From: CAINOH01 sp041663565
Lineage (GTDB): Archaea; Micrarchaeota; Micrarchaeia; Norongarragalinales; CAINOH01
Length of the DNA: 10,959 nucleotides
Reading direction: 5' to 3'
NCBI GenBank assembly: GCA_041663565.1
Contig: JBAYMJ010000033.1
Span: 1-10,959 of the forward strand
The translations under genes were made by a program, and so were the position numbers. Under the pieces are notes generated by a model. That model did not search any database and had not been told where the DNA came from. It saw nothing but the letters and a program-made list of their open reading frames with translations. Positions 1-6,924 of this stretch are shown in pieces (the first letter of the stretch is position 1; the number at the start of each line of letters is the position of its first letter).

Positions 1-1277
1 AGTGGGGAGACGAGGGAAAAGGCAAGATAGTTGATGTCCTGGCCGAACGCAGCGACATCGTCGTAAGGTATCAGGGCGGCCCGAATGCAGGCCACACCGT
101 AATAGTTGGCACCAAGAAATTCAAGCTTCACCTGCTTCCATCAGGCGTGATTAGGGGAAAACGCTCGCTCATCGGAGCCGGAGTGGTTCTTGACCTTCTT
201 TCCCTCAGGGAAGAGATGGCCGAAGTCAAGAAAGCAGGAATCAAGGTCACTCCCAAAGAACTTGGAATCGCCTACCGCACTCCGCTGATTTTGCCAACAC
301 ACAGGCTTTTGGACGGAGTGCAGGAAGAGTCCAAGAAGGGAAAGGCCGTGGGAACAACCAAACGCGGCATCGGGCCGGCTTACTCGGACTTGGCGCTTCG
401 CACTGCCTTGATGTTTACTGATGTTTTTGCAAAGGACTGGCCGAAGAAGCTGGATGCAGCAATCCGCGCTCACGAGGAAATCCTCCAGAAGATGTACAAC
501 ATCAAGGTTGACGAGCAAACCCGCAAGTCAGTAAAGGAGCTTGAGGCGATTCCGTCTTTCTTTGAGGGCTTCCAGGCCAATGTTAACCTTGAAGTCAACC
601 AAGCCTTGGATGCGGGCAAGAACGTTCTTTTCGAGGGCGCCCAAGGCGCGCTTTTGGACAACTTGTTTGGCACTTACCCATTTGTCACTTCATCGCACCC
701 GATTGCAGGCGGAGCCTGCGTCGGAGTCGGTGTTCCCCCGCGCTCAATAGAGCGAGTCGAAGGCGTAGTCAAGGCGTATTGCACGCGCGTAGGTTCGGGG
801 CCGTTCGTGACTGAGCTTTCAGGAAAGGTTGCGGACGAGCTTCGCACCAAGGGCGGCGAGTTCGGAACAACAACCGGCCGGCCAAGGCGCATCGGCTGGC
901 TTGACTTGGTCGCGCTTCGCTTCTCAAACCGCTTGAACGGTTTTTCAGGGATGCACATCACCAAGCTTGACGTTCTTGGCGGACAGCCCGAGATTTCATT
1001 CTGCGATTCCTACGAAATCGATGGCAAGAAAGTCACAGAGTACCCTGCTGACCCTGTTGCAGCTGAGAAAGCTAAGCCAGTATACCAGAAGATGGCCGGT
1101 TTCGGCGACTTGGACGAGGCGGGCTGGGCGAAAGTGGCCAAGGAAGGAAAAACCAAGGGCCTTGACGCGCTTCCAAAGAACGCCCTTGCTTACGTGAACA
1201 AAATCAGCGAACTTTCGGGAATACCGATAACCTCGGTTTCGGTTGGACCTGAGCGCGACTCAATAATTTTCGCCTGA
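1..1277 (+). CDS. purA: Adenylosuccinate synthetase, 5' end cut off by window
   Basis: Joins IMP and aspartate, using GTP, to give adenylosuccinate, the first step of the AMP branch; a cytosolic enzyme. The reading frame is open from the first base. The window's first two bases fit the end of the Gln codon that precedes WGDEGKGK in this family, so only about 11 N-terminal residues are missing. Visible in order: the WGDEGKGK nucleotide loop with the catalytic Asp, GGPNAGHT with the catalytic His, GTTKRGIGPAY, EGAQGALLD followed by GTYPFVTSSHP, TRVGSGPFVTEL, TTTGRPRRIGWLD and ITKLDVL. It ends at TGA 1275-1277. The 424 visible residues plus about 11 match the 425-435 of bacterial enzymes, whereas many archaeal PurA proteins are nearer 340. 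An in-frame GTG at 147 could be mistaken for the start, but the catalytic motifs lie upstream of it. Identification is secure; the bacterial affinity is my inference from length and motifs. Confidence 0.97.
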   Translation, partial: WGDEGKGKIVDVLAERSDIVVRYQGGPNAGHTVIVGTKKFKLHLLPSGVIRGKRSLIGAGVVLDLLSLREEMAEVKKAGIKVTPKELGIAYRTPLILPTHRLLDGVQEESKKGKAVGTTKRGIGPAYSDLALRTALMFTDVFAKDWPKKLDAAIRAHEEILQKMYNIKVDEQTRKSVKELEAIPSFFEGFQANVNLEVNQALDAGKNVLFEGAQGALLDNLFGTYPFVTSSHPIAGGACVGVGVPPRSIERVEGVVKAYCTRVGSGPFVTELSGKVADELRTKGGEFGTTTGRPRRIGWLDLVALRFSNRLNGFSGMHITKLDVLGGQPEISFCDSYEIDGKKVTEYPADPVAAEKAKPVYQKMAGFGDLDEAGWAKVAKEGKTKGLDALPKNALAYVNKISELSGIPITSVSVGPERDSIIFA

Positions 1278-1282
1278 TTTTT
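1278..1282 (+). terminator. Short T-run after purA (weak terminator candidate)
   Basis: Five T residues follow the purA stop codon directly. Archaeal transcription can end at T-runs without a hairpin, and a new promoter seems to follow within 40 bases, so termination here is plausible. The run is short and no stem precedes it. Confidence 0.2.
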
Positions 1283-1292
1283 CATAGCCTGC

Positions 1293-1322
1293 TTGAAATT
1301 CCTCAGCAGCATATACTATAAT
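1293..1322 (+). promoter_or_regulatory. Probable promoter of the 1181-residue gene
   Basis: The 70-base gap after purA holds an AT-rich core at 1311-1325 (atatactataataat), centred about 30 bases before the ATG at 1348. Read as an archaeal TATA box, this predicts a start within a few bases of the ATG, hence a leaderless mRNA, which fits the lack of any Shine-Dalgarno sequence. The same stretch also reads as a bacterial promoter: TTGAAA at 1293-1298, an 18-base spacer and TATAAT at 1317-1322, giving a leader of roughly 20 bases. Sequence alone does not decide between these. Either way, the large gene probably has its own transcript start. Confidence 0.55.
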
Positions 1323-1347
1323 AATCGCCGGCCTGCGAACAGAATAT

Positions 1348-4300
1348 ATGGCCGAAGCGGAGATTGTAATCCCACCGGAAGACGCTGCCATTTACAATAA
1401 TGTCATTTCTGGCTTCAATGGCAAGTTTTCGGCTGAAGAAAAAGCCCGGATGGCGGCAACGATGCACCGCCTGGAAACCCGGTGGCTCGCTTTAAAGCAA
1501 AACCCGGCCATATCCCATGATTTTGAGGAATTGAAACGTGCAATAACTTCCGAATCACGCTTCAACTCCATCGCCGGCCTTTTCGACGCCTGCATTGAAA
1601 AAGGCTTGAACCCGTACCGTTTCGGCCACCAGCACTATTCGGCGGACTATTTCAAATCGTCCGACGAACTGTTCGACGCTTTCATGGGCCCGGCAACCAC
1701 CTGCGCAAAGGAAGGAATCGACCCTGAAAACTACGCCAAGGCGTTCCTGCTTCCGATAAATGCCGAGCTGCTGAAGGACGAAAAGGATGTCGAAAGGTTC
1801 GGCCAGCTGTTCCTTCGGATGTCGCGGGCGCTTGGGAACATGAACTTTGACCTTGACGACCTCGACCACAACGTCAAGTACGATTACATGCGGTCCGAGG
1901 CCAACATACGCAAGTTGGTCGGCTTAATCGAGACGTGCGTCGAAAACAAGGTTTCTCCTGACTATTTCCTCGGCCACTTCGATGATTTGGGGGACCGGAT
2001 GAAAAAACCGGAGCATTTCTACGCGCTGTTCGATTCGTTGGAAGCATGTGCCAAAGCCGGGGTGGACCCCCGTCATTTGCAGTCCGATTTGGGCACCGTC
2101 CTGAACTTGGTGGAACGTCCCGATGACATAACCCGGATGTCCAACAAGCTGATTGCGGTTTACAAGAAAAGCAGGGAAAAGGAAATCCGCTGGGACGGGC
2201 TGAGGTATGCAAACCTGGGGCTTTCAGTATTCTCGGAAAAGAACCTTGATTCCGTCCTTGGTTACATGGGCTCGTGCCTTGACAAGGGCGTGTCCCCGTT
2301 CAACAACAATTATTACGAGGACGACAACCGCCAGGAAATGCTTCCGCCAATCGTTGCCGTCCCTGACGCGCTCTTCGACGCCGCGGTGCGTTTCGGGCAC
2401 AAGTGCATCGAGCAGGGCGTCAGGCCGGATTACGTCCTTCCGGGCGGGTTCCTGCACCTTTACGACCCCGAGTCGAAGGCAATAGACTTCGATTCGCTTT
2501 CGGACTACCTCATAGGCGTTGCCAAGCGCTGCCAGGAAGACCTCGTGGACGAGGATTCCCTTTTCAAGGTGCTTGCATCCGGCAATAGCAAATTCGCCTC
2601 AATGGGGGACGTCAGGCGGTTTGGCGACAAGCTCCTGCTTTGCGCGGATGATTTCAAGTCCGAAGGGTACTCCGAAAGCCGTTTGCTCTACGACGGGCTG
2701 TCCCGCGTGGCAGGCAACGTCCGCTCGGAGGAGGACCTGCGGGGGTATGCCGAAAAGCTGAAGGACCTCCTGAAGTATTCCAGGAAACGTTCAGCCGAAA
2801 AGGCCGCTCCTGCGCGCAATTTCAACGAGAACGCCCCCTTTATCGTCGCATTGTCCGGTTTGGGGAAGTTCATAGCTGCGCCCGGAGACCTGCTCACGTA
2901 TGGAAAAAGCATCGTCGACATCTCCCACGCCGCGGTGGACCTTGCGGATTCTACGCACGAGGACTTGGACGTCGACCCGTATTCCATCCTGTCCTGCGTG
3001 TCGTCGTCATCCCACCTCCAGATGTCCCCTGCTGACTTGCGGGAATTCGGGCTTGAGCTGACTGACCTGATGAAGGCTTCGGGAAACGAAACGTTCATCG
3101 TTCCGTTTTCGGAAAAAATCAAGGCGCTGAAGACCAAGTCTGAACTTTCATCGCTTCTCGGGCTTGCTTCCATCGTCCTGAAGGCAGGCGGCAGTTATTA
3201 TCATTTCGAAAGTACCTTGGACGAAATGGAAAAGAAGGGCTTCACCCACGACGAGCTGTATGGAAAAGGCGGCAAGTTGGGAAATGCTGGGGAGAAGATA
3301 GCCCGGTTCTACGCGATGTCCGGCAACGCCTCCAAGGCGAACTCTGAATTCTTCAAGCAAGTCGACAAGGGGAACTTCGGAAAGCAGCTGGCAACGGTCT
3401 ATGCCTTCTTCAACCACTCCGGCTCGAACGTCTTCCAGCCCAAGGTTTACGATTACTACCTGAGCATCCCCGAAGGCAAGCGGACCCCGCGCTCGGACCC
3501 CCTAAGCAGCCTGAAACGGTACCTACGCGACGCATCGAACGGGGTCGCGAACCCGGACTCGGACCTGCCTGACGAACTCCGCGAGGACATCGACCTTATG
3601 CTCGTCAACTCCACGTCCGTAACCAGGAAGGACCTGCAGTCGGTCCGAAGGGATTACGGTACGCGTGAGCTGCCAAGGCCCAACTTTTCCACCCAGAAAG
3701 AGCTGGAGGTCCATTACGGGAAAGTCACGGGCAAGCTTTCTCCGGATGAGCGCGAGGCGCTCGCAAAGAAAGTCGCCTTCGTCAGGGAAGTCGGTCAAAA
3801 GGCCAGGCACGACTACCTTGCCGGGTTCATTTCCTCAAGGTTCAGCTCGTTTTTGCTTGAACGCAAGGCGTCGGGGACGCTCGGAAAGCTGTGCGAACGC
3901 CTGGCGCGGTCAAAACAGGTGGAAAAGCTTCTGTCCGTGCCGAAAAGGGAAGTGGACGTGGCCTCGTTGAAGGCTGCCCTTGCGGAGGAACTGCAAAAGC
4001 AGGATTACGATGCCGGCGCAGTTTTTTCGGACATCGATAGGGAGTTCATCAAGGACGAGCCCGTCCAAGGCCAGGCGGCAACCAACGGCAAAAACGGGGA
4101 TGAAATCGCCGCACCCGCACGCCTGACTGTAGCAAGCGCAAGGGAAGCCCTGCCTTTTCTCCTGTTGCGGGCGAAGGAGACCGACGTCCACGTCCGAAAC
4201 AACATAGAGAAGCTCTCTTCCATAAAACTCGAGGACGGCCAGCAGCAGCTCCGGGCGGTAAACCTCCTTTCGGAGGTGTTCAACGAGCTGAAGCCTACCG

Positions 4301-4893
4301 CGAACGACGCGGTGCGCAACGCCATCCGGGAGGCTGCGGAAGTGCCGAAGTTTGACGCTTGGAAGTCCCGTTTCAAGTCCCTGGGAGGGGAAATCAAGAG
4401 CATCCGGCTGGTTCCCGCAAAAACTCGGCTGGACCACTTCTACGGTCATATGGGCGAGAACTGCACGTCGTACCACCCGGAGGAGCTTTTCAGCGAGCAG
4501 TTTACGCCCATCCGCATGGTCCACGGCAACAAGATAGTCGGCTGCATCCACACCCTGACGCTTGATTTGGATGGCAAGAAATCGCTGGTTGTTCCCGGGA
4601 TAGAGCCGAAAGAGAGCCTCCTTCACGGAGTTGATGCGAAGCACTTCCTTTCCCAGACGATGGCCGCCCTGAAGGAAATAGCGGCGGAAAACAAATACGA
4701 CCAGATCCTGTTCTCAACGAACCCCGCGGCCCAGTCCAACAGGGGCGACTTGCGGTCGGAGATGGAAGAAATGATTGGCCCGCACGAAAACGCGGTATCC
4801 AACAAGAAATACCCCTACTTCCCGTCCGGTTCGAGGTATTCCATAGGCGAATTGAAACCCGTGTGGACCAGGCCGGAAACCCCGAGGAAATGA
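1348..4893 (+). CDS. Large cytosolic helical-repeat protein with C-terminal alpha/beta domain, function unknown
   Basis: I do not recognise this 1181-residue protein. It has no signal peptide or membrane segment. Residues about 70-640 form a run of degenerate helical repeats near 39 residues each, described as a separate entry. Residues about 640-900 are mainly helical and charged, and about 904-925 form a Gly/Ala/Asn-rich linker. A further helical stretch runs to about 1005. Residues 1015-1170 look alpha/beta: GENCTSYHPEELF at 1036-1048, strand-like segments at 1053-1070 and 1078-1084, a helix at 1096-1114, and a strand YDQILFST. That order resembles part of a GNAT acetyltransferase fold, but the usual RGxGxG-type acetyl-CoA loop is absent, so this is a weak guess. 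The ATG at 1348 is favoured by the promoter spacing. The gene lies in a purine cluster but has no visible purine-enzyme motif. It may be a scaffold or a nucleic-acid or protein binder; no function can be assigned. Confidence 0.9.
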   Translation: MAEAEIVIPPEDAAIYNNVISGFNGKFSAEEKARMAATMHRLETRWLALKQNPAISHDFEELKRAITSESRFNSIAGLFDACIEKGLNPYRFGHQHYSADYFKSSDELFDAFMGPATTCAKEGIDPENYAKAFLLPINAELLKDEKDVERFGQLFLRMSRALGNMNFDLDDLDHNVKYDYMRSEANIRKLVGLIETCVENKVSPDYFLGHFDDLGDRMKKPEHFYALFDSLEACAKAGVDPRHLQSDLGTVLNLVERPDDITRMSNKLIAVYKKSREKEIRWDGLRYANLGLSVFSEKNLDSVLGYMGSCLDKGVSPFNNNYYEDDNRQEMLPPIVAVPDALFDAAVRFGHKCIEQGVRPDYVLPGGFLHLYDPESKAIDFDSLSDYLIGVAKRCQEDLVDEDSLFKVLASGNSKFASMGDVRRFGDKLLLCADDFKSEGYSESRLLYDGLSRVAGNVRSEEDLRGYAEKLKDLLKYSRKRSAEKAAPARNFNENAPFIVALSGLGKFIAAPGDLLTYGKSIVDISHAAVDLADSTHEDLDVDPYSILSCVSSSSHLQMSPADLREFGLELTDLMKASGNETFIVPFSEKIKALKTKSELSSLLGLASIVLKAGGSYYHFESTLDEMEKKGFTHDELYGKGGKLGNAGEKIARFYAMSGNASKANSEFFKQVDKGNFGKQLATVYAFFNHSGSNVFQPKVYDYYLSIPEGKRTPRSDPLSSLKRYLRDASNGVANPDSDLPDELREDIDLMLVNSTSVTRKDLQSVRRDYGTRELPRPNFSTQKELEVHYGKVTGKLSPDEREALAKKVAFVREVGQKARHDYLAGFISSRFSSFLLERKASGTLGKLCERLARSKQVEKLLSVPKREVDVASLKAALAEELQKQDYDAGAVFSDIDREFIKDEPVQGQAATNGKNGDEIAAPARLTVASAREALPFLLLRAKETDVHVRNNIEKLSSIKLEDGQQQLRAVNLLSEVFNELKPTANDAVRNAIREAAEVPKFDAWKSRFKSLGGEIKSIRLVPAKTRLDHFYGHMGENCTSYHPEELFSEQFTPIRMVHGNKIVGCIHTLTLDLDGKKSLVVPGIEPKESLLHGVDAKHFLSQTMAALKEIAAENKYDQILFSTNPAAQSNRGDLRSEMEEMIGPHENAVSNKKYPYFPSGSRYSIGELKPVWTRPETPRK
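1558..3267 (+). repeat. About 14 degenerate ~39-residue protein repeats within the large gene
   Basis: Protein-level repeats cover residues about 71-640 of the large protein. One marker is a Cys followed by a GV.P-like turn, as in ACIEKGLNPYRF, TCAKEGIDPENY, TCVENKVSPDYF, ACAKAGVDPRHL, SCLDKGVSPF and KCIEQGVRPDYV. Equivalent Cys residues fall at 82, 119, 197, 234, 310, 353, 395 and 432; the intervals are 37, 78, 37, 76, 43, 42 and 37, so two repeats lack the Cys. A second marker starts each unit, as in DVERFG, DVRRFG, DLRGYA, DLLTYG and DLREFG. Unit starts near 71, 106, 147, 186, 222, 260, 299, 340, 382, 421, 463, 514, 563 and 599 give a period of mostly 35-42. This pattern suggests an alpha-solenoid. 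The DNA itself is not repetitive, so the duplications are old. Confidence 0.7.
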
Positions 4894-4910
4894 ACGGGCG
4901 CACCCAAGGC

Positions 4911-4924
4911 AGGAATATATTCCT
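4911..4924. promoter_or_regulatory. Perfect 14-base palindrome upstream of purC, possible operator or TATA element
   Basis: AGGAATATATTCCT is identical to its own reverse complement and lies 41 bases before the purC ATG. Its core AATATATT could be an archaeal TATA box; a start about 25 bases downstream would leave a leader of roughly 20 bases. A dimeric regulator bound here would block TBP or polymerase, so it is a plausible operator. It does not match the E. coli PurR or Bacillus PurBox consensus as I know them. Loop-free symmetry argues for a DNA site and against an RNA hairpin. Confidence 0.4.
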
Positions 4925-4940
4925 TGCATACCTACTTTTC

Positions 4941-4960
4941 CTATAATCCTACTCCGTGAT
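4941..4960 (+). promoter_or_regulatory. Second TATA-like element and GTGAT ribosome-binding site before purC
   Basis: CTATAAT at 4941-4947 repeats the 7-mer found before the large gene and lies about 20 bases before the purC ATG. GTGAT at 4956-4960 can pair with the conserved 16S 3' end (ATCACCTCC) in the way used by many archaeal messages, with TTTGA between it and the ATG. If GTGAT is used, transcription must start upstream of it, which favours the palindromic AATATATT as the promoter. If CTATAAT is the TATA box, the message is nearly leaderless. Confidence 0.4.
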
Positions 4961-4965
4961 TTTGA

Positions 4966-5916
4966 ATGGGCAAGCTGAAGGAACTCAACCCGGTCGAGCC
5001 AGTCTACCAGACTAACATCGAGGGAGCCAAGCTCTTGGCACGCGGCAAGGTCCGCGACGTGTACGACGCAGGCGACAAAGTCATCCTCGTTGCAACCGAC
5101 CGGCTTTCCGCATTCGACGTGGTGTTTGACGACCCGATTCCGCAGAAGGGCGCGGTGCTGAACCAGATTTCCGCATTCTGGTTTGAAAAGACCAAGGACA
5201 TAGTTGAAAACCACTTCCTTTCCTCGGACGTCTCCACCTATCCAAAGCCGTTTTCCGATTACCCCTACTTGCTCAAGTCACGCTCAAGCCTGGTCAAGAA
5301 GACTACTCCAATCCGGCTTGAGTGCGTGGTGCGCGGCTACCTTTCCGGTTCTGGCTGGTCAAGCTACCGCGACTCAGGCGAAGTCTGCGGCATCAAGCTC
5401 AGACCGGGTTTGAAGGAGTCCGAACGCCTTGACGAGCCCATCTTTACCCCAACTACCAAGGCCGAGGTTGGCCACGACGAACCGGTCAACGAGTCCAATG
5501 CAAAGGAAATAGTTGGCAGCACCGAGGTTTTCGAGACGCTCAAGGATTACTCAATCAAGCTCTACAAGTTCGCCTCGGACTACGCGGCAAAGAAGGGAAT
5601 CATAATCGCGGACACCAAGTTCGAGTTTGGATACCTTAGCGGAAAAGACAAGGGAAGCGATGGCGCCAACGGCAAGATTATCCTCATTGACGAGGCCCTC
5701 ACTCCGGACTCCTCAAGGTTCTGGCCTGCAGAGCTTTACGCCCCGGGAATGAACCCGCCGTCCTACGACAAGCAGTTCGTGCGCGATTACGTTTCTTCAA
5801 TCGGCTGGAACAAGAAGCCTCCAGCGCCCAAGCTTCCGCAGAATGTCATCGACAGGACGACTCAGAAGTACTTGGAAGCGTATGAGAAGCTGACTGGACA
5901 TAGTATTTCGTTGTGA
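4966..5916 (+). CDS. purC: SAICAR synthetase (phosphoribosylaminoimidazole-succinocarboxamide synthase)
   Basis: Condenses CAIR with aspartate, using ATP, to give SAICAR; it takes the product of PurE, encoded one gene away. Its 316 residues carry the full family motif set: GKVRDVYD (27-34), DRLSAFD (45-51), ECVVRGYLSGSGW (119-131), the FTPTTKAEVGHDEP segment (160-173), IADTKFEFG (214-222), IDEALTPDSSRFWP (241-254) and SYDKQFVRDY (266-275), then KPPAPKLP near the end. The length matches the long PurC of yeast and of some bacteria (about 300), not the short form of about 235-250 residues typical of many bacteria and archaea. The ATG at 4966 sits just before the first conserved block and follows the GTGAT site. 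The stop lies 4 bases before the next ATG. Function is certain; the long subtype is seen from length and motifs. Confidence 0.97.
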   Translation: MGKLKELNPVEPVYQTNIEGAKLLARGKVRDVYDAGDKVILVATDRLSAFDVVFDDPIPQKGAVLNQISAFWFEKTKDIVENHFLSSDVSTYPKPFSDYPYLLKSRSSLVKKTTPIRLECVVRGYLSGSGWSSYRDSGEVCGIKLRPGLKESERLDEPIFTPTTKAEVGHDEPVNESNAKEIVGSTEVFETLKDYSIKLYKFASDYAAKKGIIIADTKFEFGYLSGKDKGSDGANGKIILIDEALTPDSSRFWPAELYAPGMNPPSYDKQFVRDYVSSIGWNKKPPAPKLPQNVIDRTTQKYLEAYEKLTGHSISL

Positions 5917-5920
5917 GATT

Positions 5921-6823
5921 ATGAGTAGTCTTGAACCAATAATCGTGTCGACCGCAAGTACAACTTCAACTACTGTTTTATCGAGTTTAACGAAGTACGG
6001 AAAGAAACTTTTACTTTTTGTATTAATTCCTTTTTTCCTAGCCTTGTTAATGTCTTTCGTTTTGTTTTCTTTATTTACTTCATTTTGGAACTATATTTTT
6101 TTGGTTATTCTTCCACTTTTTAGTTTTGTTTGTCAGTATCTGAAAAGAAAGGTATATTTTGATGATATTATGAGACAAGCACATCTAGATGGAAATAGAT
6201 TACTTATATTTACTCTATTGAATTCAAATCATCAGGAGCAAGCTCGTTTATTGAGAAATTTTGAAGTTAAACATAATGATACTGCTGACTCTGTTCAAAA
6301 AGAGGTTCGAAATTGGATTAAATTTTTAGAGGAGCAAGTTAAAAAGAATTTTCTCGACGAAAAGAATATTTTTATTTGGCAATTACTGACTTTCCTAAGT
6401 TATACCTCGCTTTTTTTGGTAGGTTGTTTTCTTTATGAAACTTACTTGTCTTTCTCTTTTCCAAATATTCTTTTTTTAAATGATTATACTTTTCCGCAAG
6501 TTCTTGCCTATTGTGCGTTTCTTTTACTTTTTCTAGTGGTTTGTCTTTACCTGTTCTATGAAATTATTTTAATAAAAAATAATAAACCATTTCGTCCAAT
6601 TGTTGAAATTCAAGATGGTTCAAAACGGTATTTCGGGTTATTAGAGAAACGAACTGATCATAAAATTATTTTTCAACTCCCTTGGATTAACTCACTTCCG
6701 TCTGTTCCTGATAACACTCCTGAAAGCTTCAAAATTCACTGGCAATCCGTTGAATTGCAAAGAACTACTAAAATGATAATAACAATTCACGAATTGCTTC
6801 CATACAAATCTGCTCAGATATAG
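5921..6823 (+). CDS. AT-rich four-helix membrane protein, function unknown, probably foreign
   Basis: A 300-residue protein I do not recognise. Four hydrophobic helices are visible at about 29-52, 56-74, 150-172 and 192-216. Lys and Arg flank them at 25-29, 75-77, 141-148 and 219-225, so the N-terminus, the central charged loop (75-149, with a likely amphipathic helix at 122-142) and the C-terminus should all be cytoplasmic. The N-terminal 20 residues are rich in Ser and Thr. The C-terminal domain (225-300) looks beta-rich, starting VEIQDGSKRYFGLLE. Base composition is striking: three 60-base lines inside it have 13, 17 and 21 G+C, against 36 in a sampled purE line. Codons such as TTA, ATT, TTT and AAT dominate, unlike the neighbours. 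The ATG lies 4 bases after the purC stop, with only a TGTGA-like sequence as a possible ribosome site, so translation may couple to purC. It is probably a horizontally acquired passenger; no link to purines is visible. Confidence 0.85.
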   Translation: MSSLEPIIVSTASTTSTTVLSSLTKYGKKLLLFVLIPFFLALLMSFVLFSLFTSFWNYIFLVILPLFSFVCQYLKRKVYFDDIMRQAHLDGNRLLIFTLLNSNHQEQARLLRNFEVKHNDTADSVQKEVRNWIKFLEEQVKKNFLDEKNIFIWQLLTFLSYTSLFLVGCFLYETYLSFSFPNILFLNDYTFPQVLAYCAFLLLFLVVCLYLFYEIILIKNNKPFRPIVEIQDGSKRYFGLLEKRTDHKIIFQLPWINSLPSVPDNTPESFKIHWQSVELQRTTKMIITIHELLPYKSAQI

Positions 6824-6924
6824 AGGGCTTTTAAACGTCAATTTGCACAATCCTATTACAAGCTGTCCTAGGCTTCTAAGGCAGTATTGGCACATTCTCA
6901 AGCTTAGGGTCGAGGGGTTTTCGT
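6824..6924 (+). promoter_or_regulatory. Gap before purE with a possible TATA box and Shine-Dalgarno
   Basis: This 101-base gap is intermediate in composition between the AT-rich gene and purE. TTTTAAA at 6829-6835, just after the membrane-gene stop, is TATA-like and would give a leader of about 65 bases for purE. GAGGGG at 6912-6917, 7 bases before the purE ATG, is the clearest Shine-Dalgarno-like sequence in the window (one mismatch from GAGGTG). A small imperfect hairpin at about 6870-6882 (CCTAG, loop, CTAAGG with a bulge) is too weak to call a terminator. Nothing else stands out. Confidence 0.4.

Noticed and set aside
147..1277. purA starting at GTG 147
   Set aside because: The frame is open to the first base and the upstream codons encode WGDEGKGK and GGPNAGHT, the essential PurA motifs, so the gene begins before the window.
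2688..3173. 161-residue minus-strand open frame
   Set aside because: It is a Ser/Arg-rich shadow of the large gene with no start signal of its own.
1558..3267. Calling the repeats PPR, TPR or Sel1 outright
   Set aside because: The period is about 39, not 34-36, and the helix A consensus of these families is not visible; only a local likeness to PPR is recorded as a finding.
3910..4644. 244-residue minus-strand open frame opposite the large gene
   Set aside because: It lies wholly antisense to a well-supported gene; its translation is Arg/Leu-rich without domain motifs, as expected for a shadow frame in GC-rich DNA.
4924..4947. Bacterial promoter TTGCAT...TATAAT before purC
   Set aside because: The spacer is only 12 bases, too short for sigma-70 recognition.
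5900..6840. Direct repeats or target-site duplications flanking the AT-rich gene
   Set aside because: I compared the bases around the two edges and found no convincing matching pair, nor any inverted terminal repeat, so no mobile element is called.
6870..6882. Hairpin terminator before purE
   Set aside because: The stem has only about 5 pairs with a bulge and is not followed by a T-run.
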